From positions 1-6,425 of the forward strand of contig CAMLEF010000274.1 of assembly GCA_946478675.1 (NCBI GenBank): a DNA stretch of 6,425 bases, given 5' to 3'. A program made the position numbers and the translations under genes. The stretch comes from an uncultured Flavobacteriales bacterium. Lineage in GTDB: Bacteria > Bacteroidota > Bacteroidia > Palsa-965. Under the pieces are notes generated by a model. It saw nothing but the letters and a program-made list of their open reading frames with translations, had not been told where the DNA came from and searched no databases. Of this stretch, positions 6,002 through 6,425 are shown piece by piece; the first letter of the stretch is position 1; each line of letters begins with the position of its first letter.

Positions 6002-6319
6002 TTATCTTCCCGCTTTAGCAACCACCTGCCCTCCCCCGCCAATGCCGGCCTGCTGTTGTCGTTGCGGCGTTTTCGGATGCAGCGTGCTGTCGATGCGCAG
6101 GCTGTCGGCGCGACGGGTGCTGTCGGCGCGGTTCATGCTGTCGAGCGCGAGCTTCCAGCGGTAATAATAGCTCGGATCGACTTCCCCGAAGCTGCCGTCA
6201 CCGTCGATGCGGAAGGTGGCGCTGCTGCCGCTGTGGCTGTAATGCGCGATGCGTTTGGTTTGCGCGTAGGCGGATGTGCCGAGGGCAATCCCGATAAAAA
6301 CGAAGAGTAGCTTTTTCAT
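6002..6319 (-). CDS. Small secreted protein of unknown function
   Basis: The 105-residue product opens with a clear signal peptide, MKKLLFVFIGIALGTSAYAQ, giving a mature chain of about 85 residues. The mature part begins KRIAHYSHSGSSATFRIDGDGSFG (22-45), then EVDPSYYYRWKLALDS, then an Asp-Ser periodic stretch at 60-78 (DS at 60-61, 66-67, 72-73 and 77-78), then a Pro/Gln-rich segment and a Gly-rich tail (GIGGGG, 92-97). I do not recognise a family. ATG 6319 is preferred because the signal peptide begins there, although the frame is open 24 codons further upstream; that extension has Cys and Thr-Pro runs and no coding character. No convincing promoter box is seen. The signal peptide and uninterrupted frame make a real gene likely, but the mature part is low-complexity in its second half. 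Confidence 0.75.
   Translation of the reverse strand: MKKLLFVFIGIALGTSAYAQTKRIAHYSHSGSSATFRIDGDGSFGEVDPSYYYRWKLALDSMNRADSTRRADSLRIDSTLHPKTPQRQQQAGIGGGGQVVAKAGR
6086..6143 (-). repeat. Short in-frame Asp-Ser repeat within the small secreted protein gene
   Basis: GCTGTCG on the plus strand occurs at 6086, 6101, 6119 and 6137, steps of 15, 18 and 18 bases, all multiples of three. On the coding strand each gives CGACAGC, encoding Asp-Ser. Two copies share the longer GCTGTCGGCGCG, which suggests slippage or a local duplication. Confidence 0.6.
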
Positions 6320-6373
6320 GAAAGGTTGCGTTGTTGGAGTGCTGTACACGCATCCGCAAAAAAGGTTCATCTG

Positions 6374-6393
6374 AATTGAACCGATTTTCAATT
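6374..6393. promoter_or_regulatory. AT-rich 7+6+7 inverted repeat upstream of the small gene
   Basis: AATTGAA (6374-6380) and TTCAATT (6387-6393) are perfect inverted arms around six bases. The site is about 55 bases upstream of ATG 6319, where an operator would fit. It resembles no operator I can name. The remaining DNA to 6425 contains nothing I can assign. Confidence 0.3.
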
Positions 6394-6425
6394 TGATTGT
6401 ACAGAAAGAAAATGAACCACGGAGA

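Overview
The window looks like chromosomal DNA of a Bacteroidota member with a roughly balanced base composition. The evidence is a DUF5686 / carboxypeptidase-regulatory-like outer-membrane protein, a Bacteroidota-style DUF3108 protein, a long MORN-variant (YwqK-like) repeat protein, signal peptides ending in AQ or CQ, few Shine-Dalgarno sequences, and promoter-like boxes of the Bacteroidota type (TTTG ... TAnnTTTG). I cannot place it below phylum. No rRNA, tRNA, CRISPR array, transposase, phage gene or plasmid function is visible.

Layout, left to right. Bases 1-2046 (minus) are the first 682 codons of a DUF5686 family protein whose C-terminus lies beyond the left edge; it has no ATG start in frame. 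Bases 2047-2332 are non-coding and hold an 8-bp-period tandem repeat, a large imperfect palindrome with a terminator-like hairpin, and an 18-bp perfect palindrome. Bases 2333-3316 (minus) encode tryptophan 2,3-dioxygenase with its haem and substrate residues recognisable. Bases 3317-3473 hold its candidate promoter and a second palindrome of the same family as the one behind the dioxygenase. Bases 3474-4262 (minus) encode an exported DUF3108 protein. Bases 4263-4447 are a divergent intergenic region with GC-rich repeats and one good promoter box. Bases 4448-5926 (plus) encode an exported protein with 13 full MORN-variant repeats. Bases 5927-6001 are an octamer-repeat palindrome between converging genes. 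Bases 6002-6319 (minus) encode a small secreted protein of unknown function, and the rest is non-coding upstream DNA.

The genes do not form an obvious pathway. Each seems to be its own transcription unit, separated by repeats or hairpins. Four of the five products carry signal peptides and act in the envelope or outside the cell; the dioxygenase is cytoplasmic and starts tryptophan breakdown through kynurenine, with no other kynurenine-pathway gene in view. I see no convincing new defence or mobile system. The less ordinary features are the two-unit higher-order period in the MORN-like protein and three kinds of intergenic palindromic or octamer repeats, some of which probably double as terminators.
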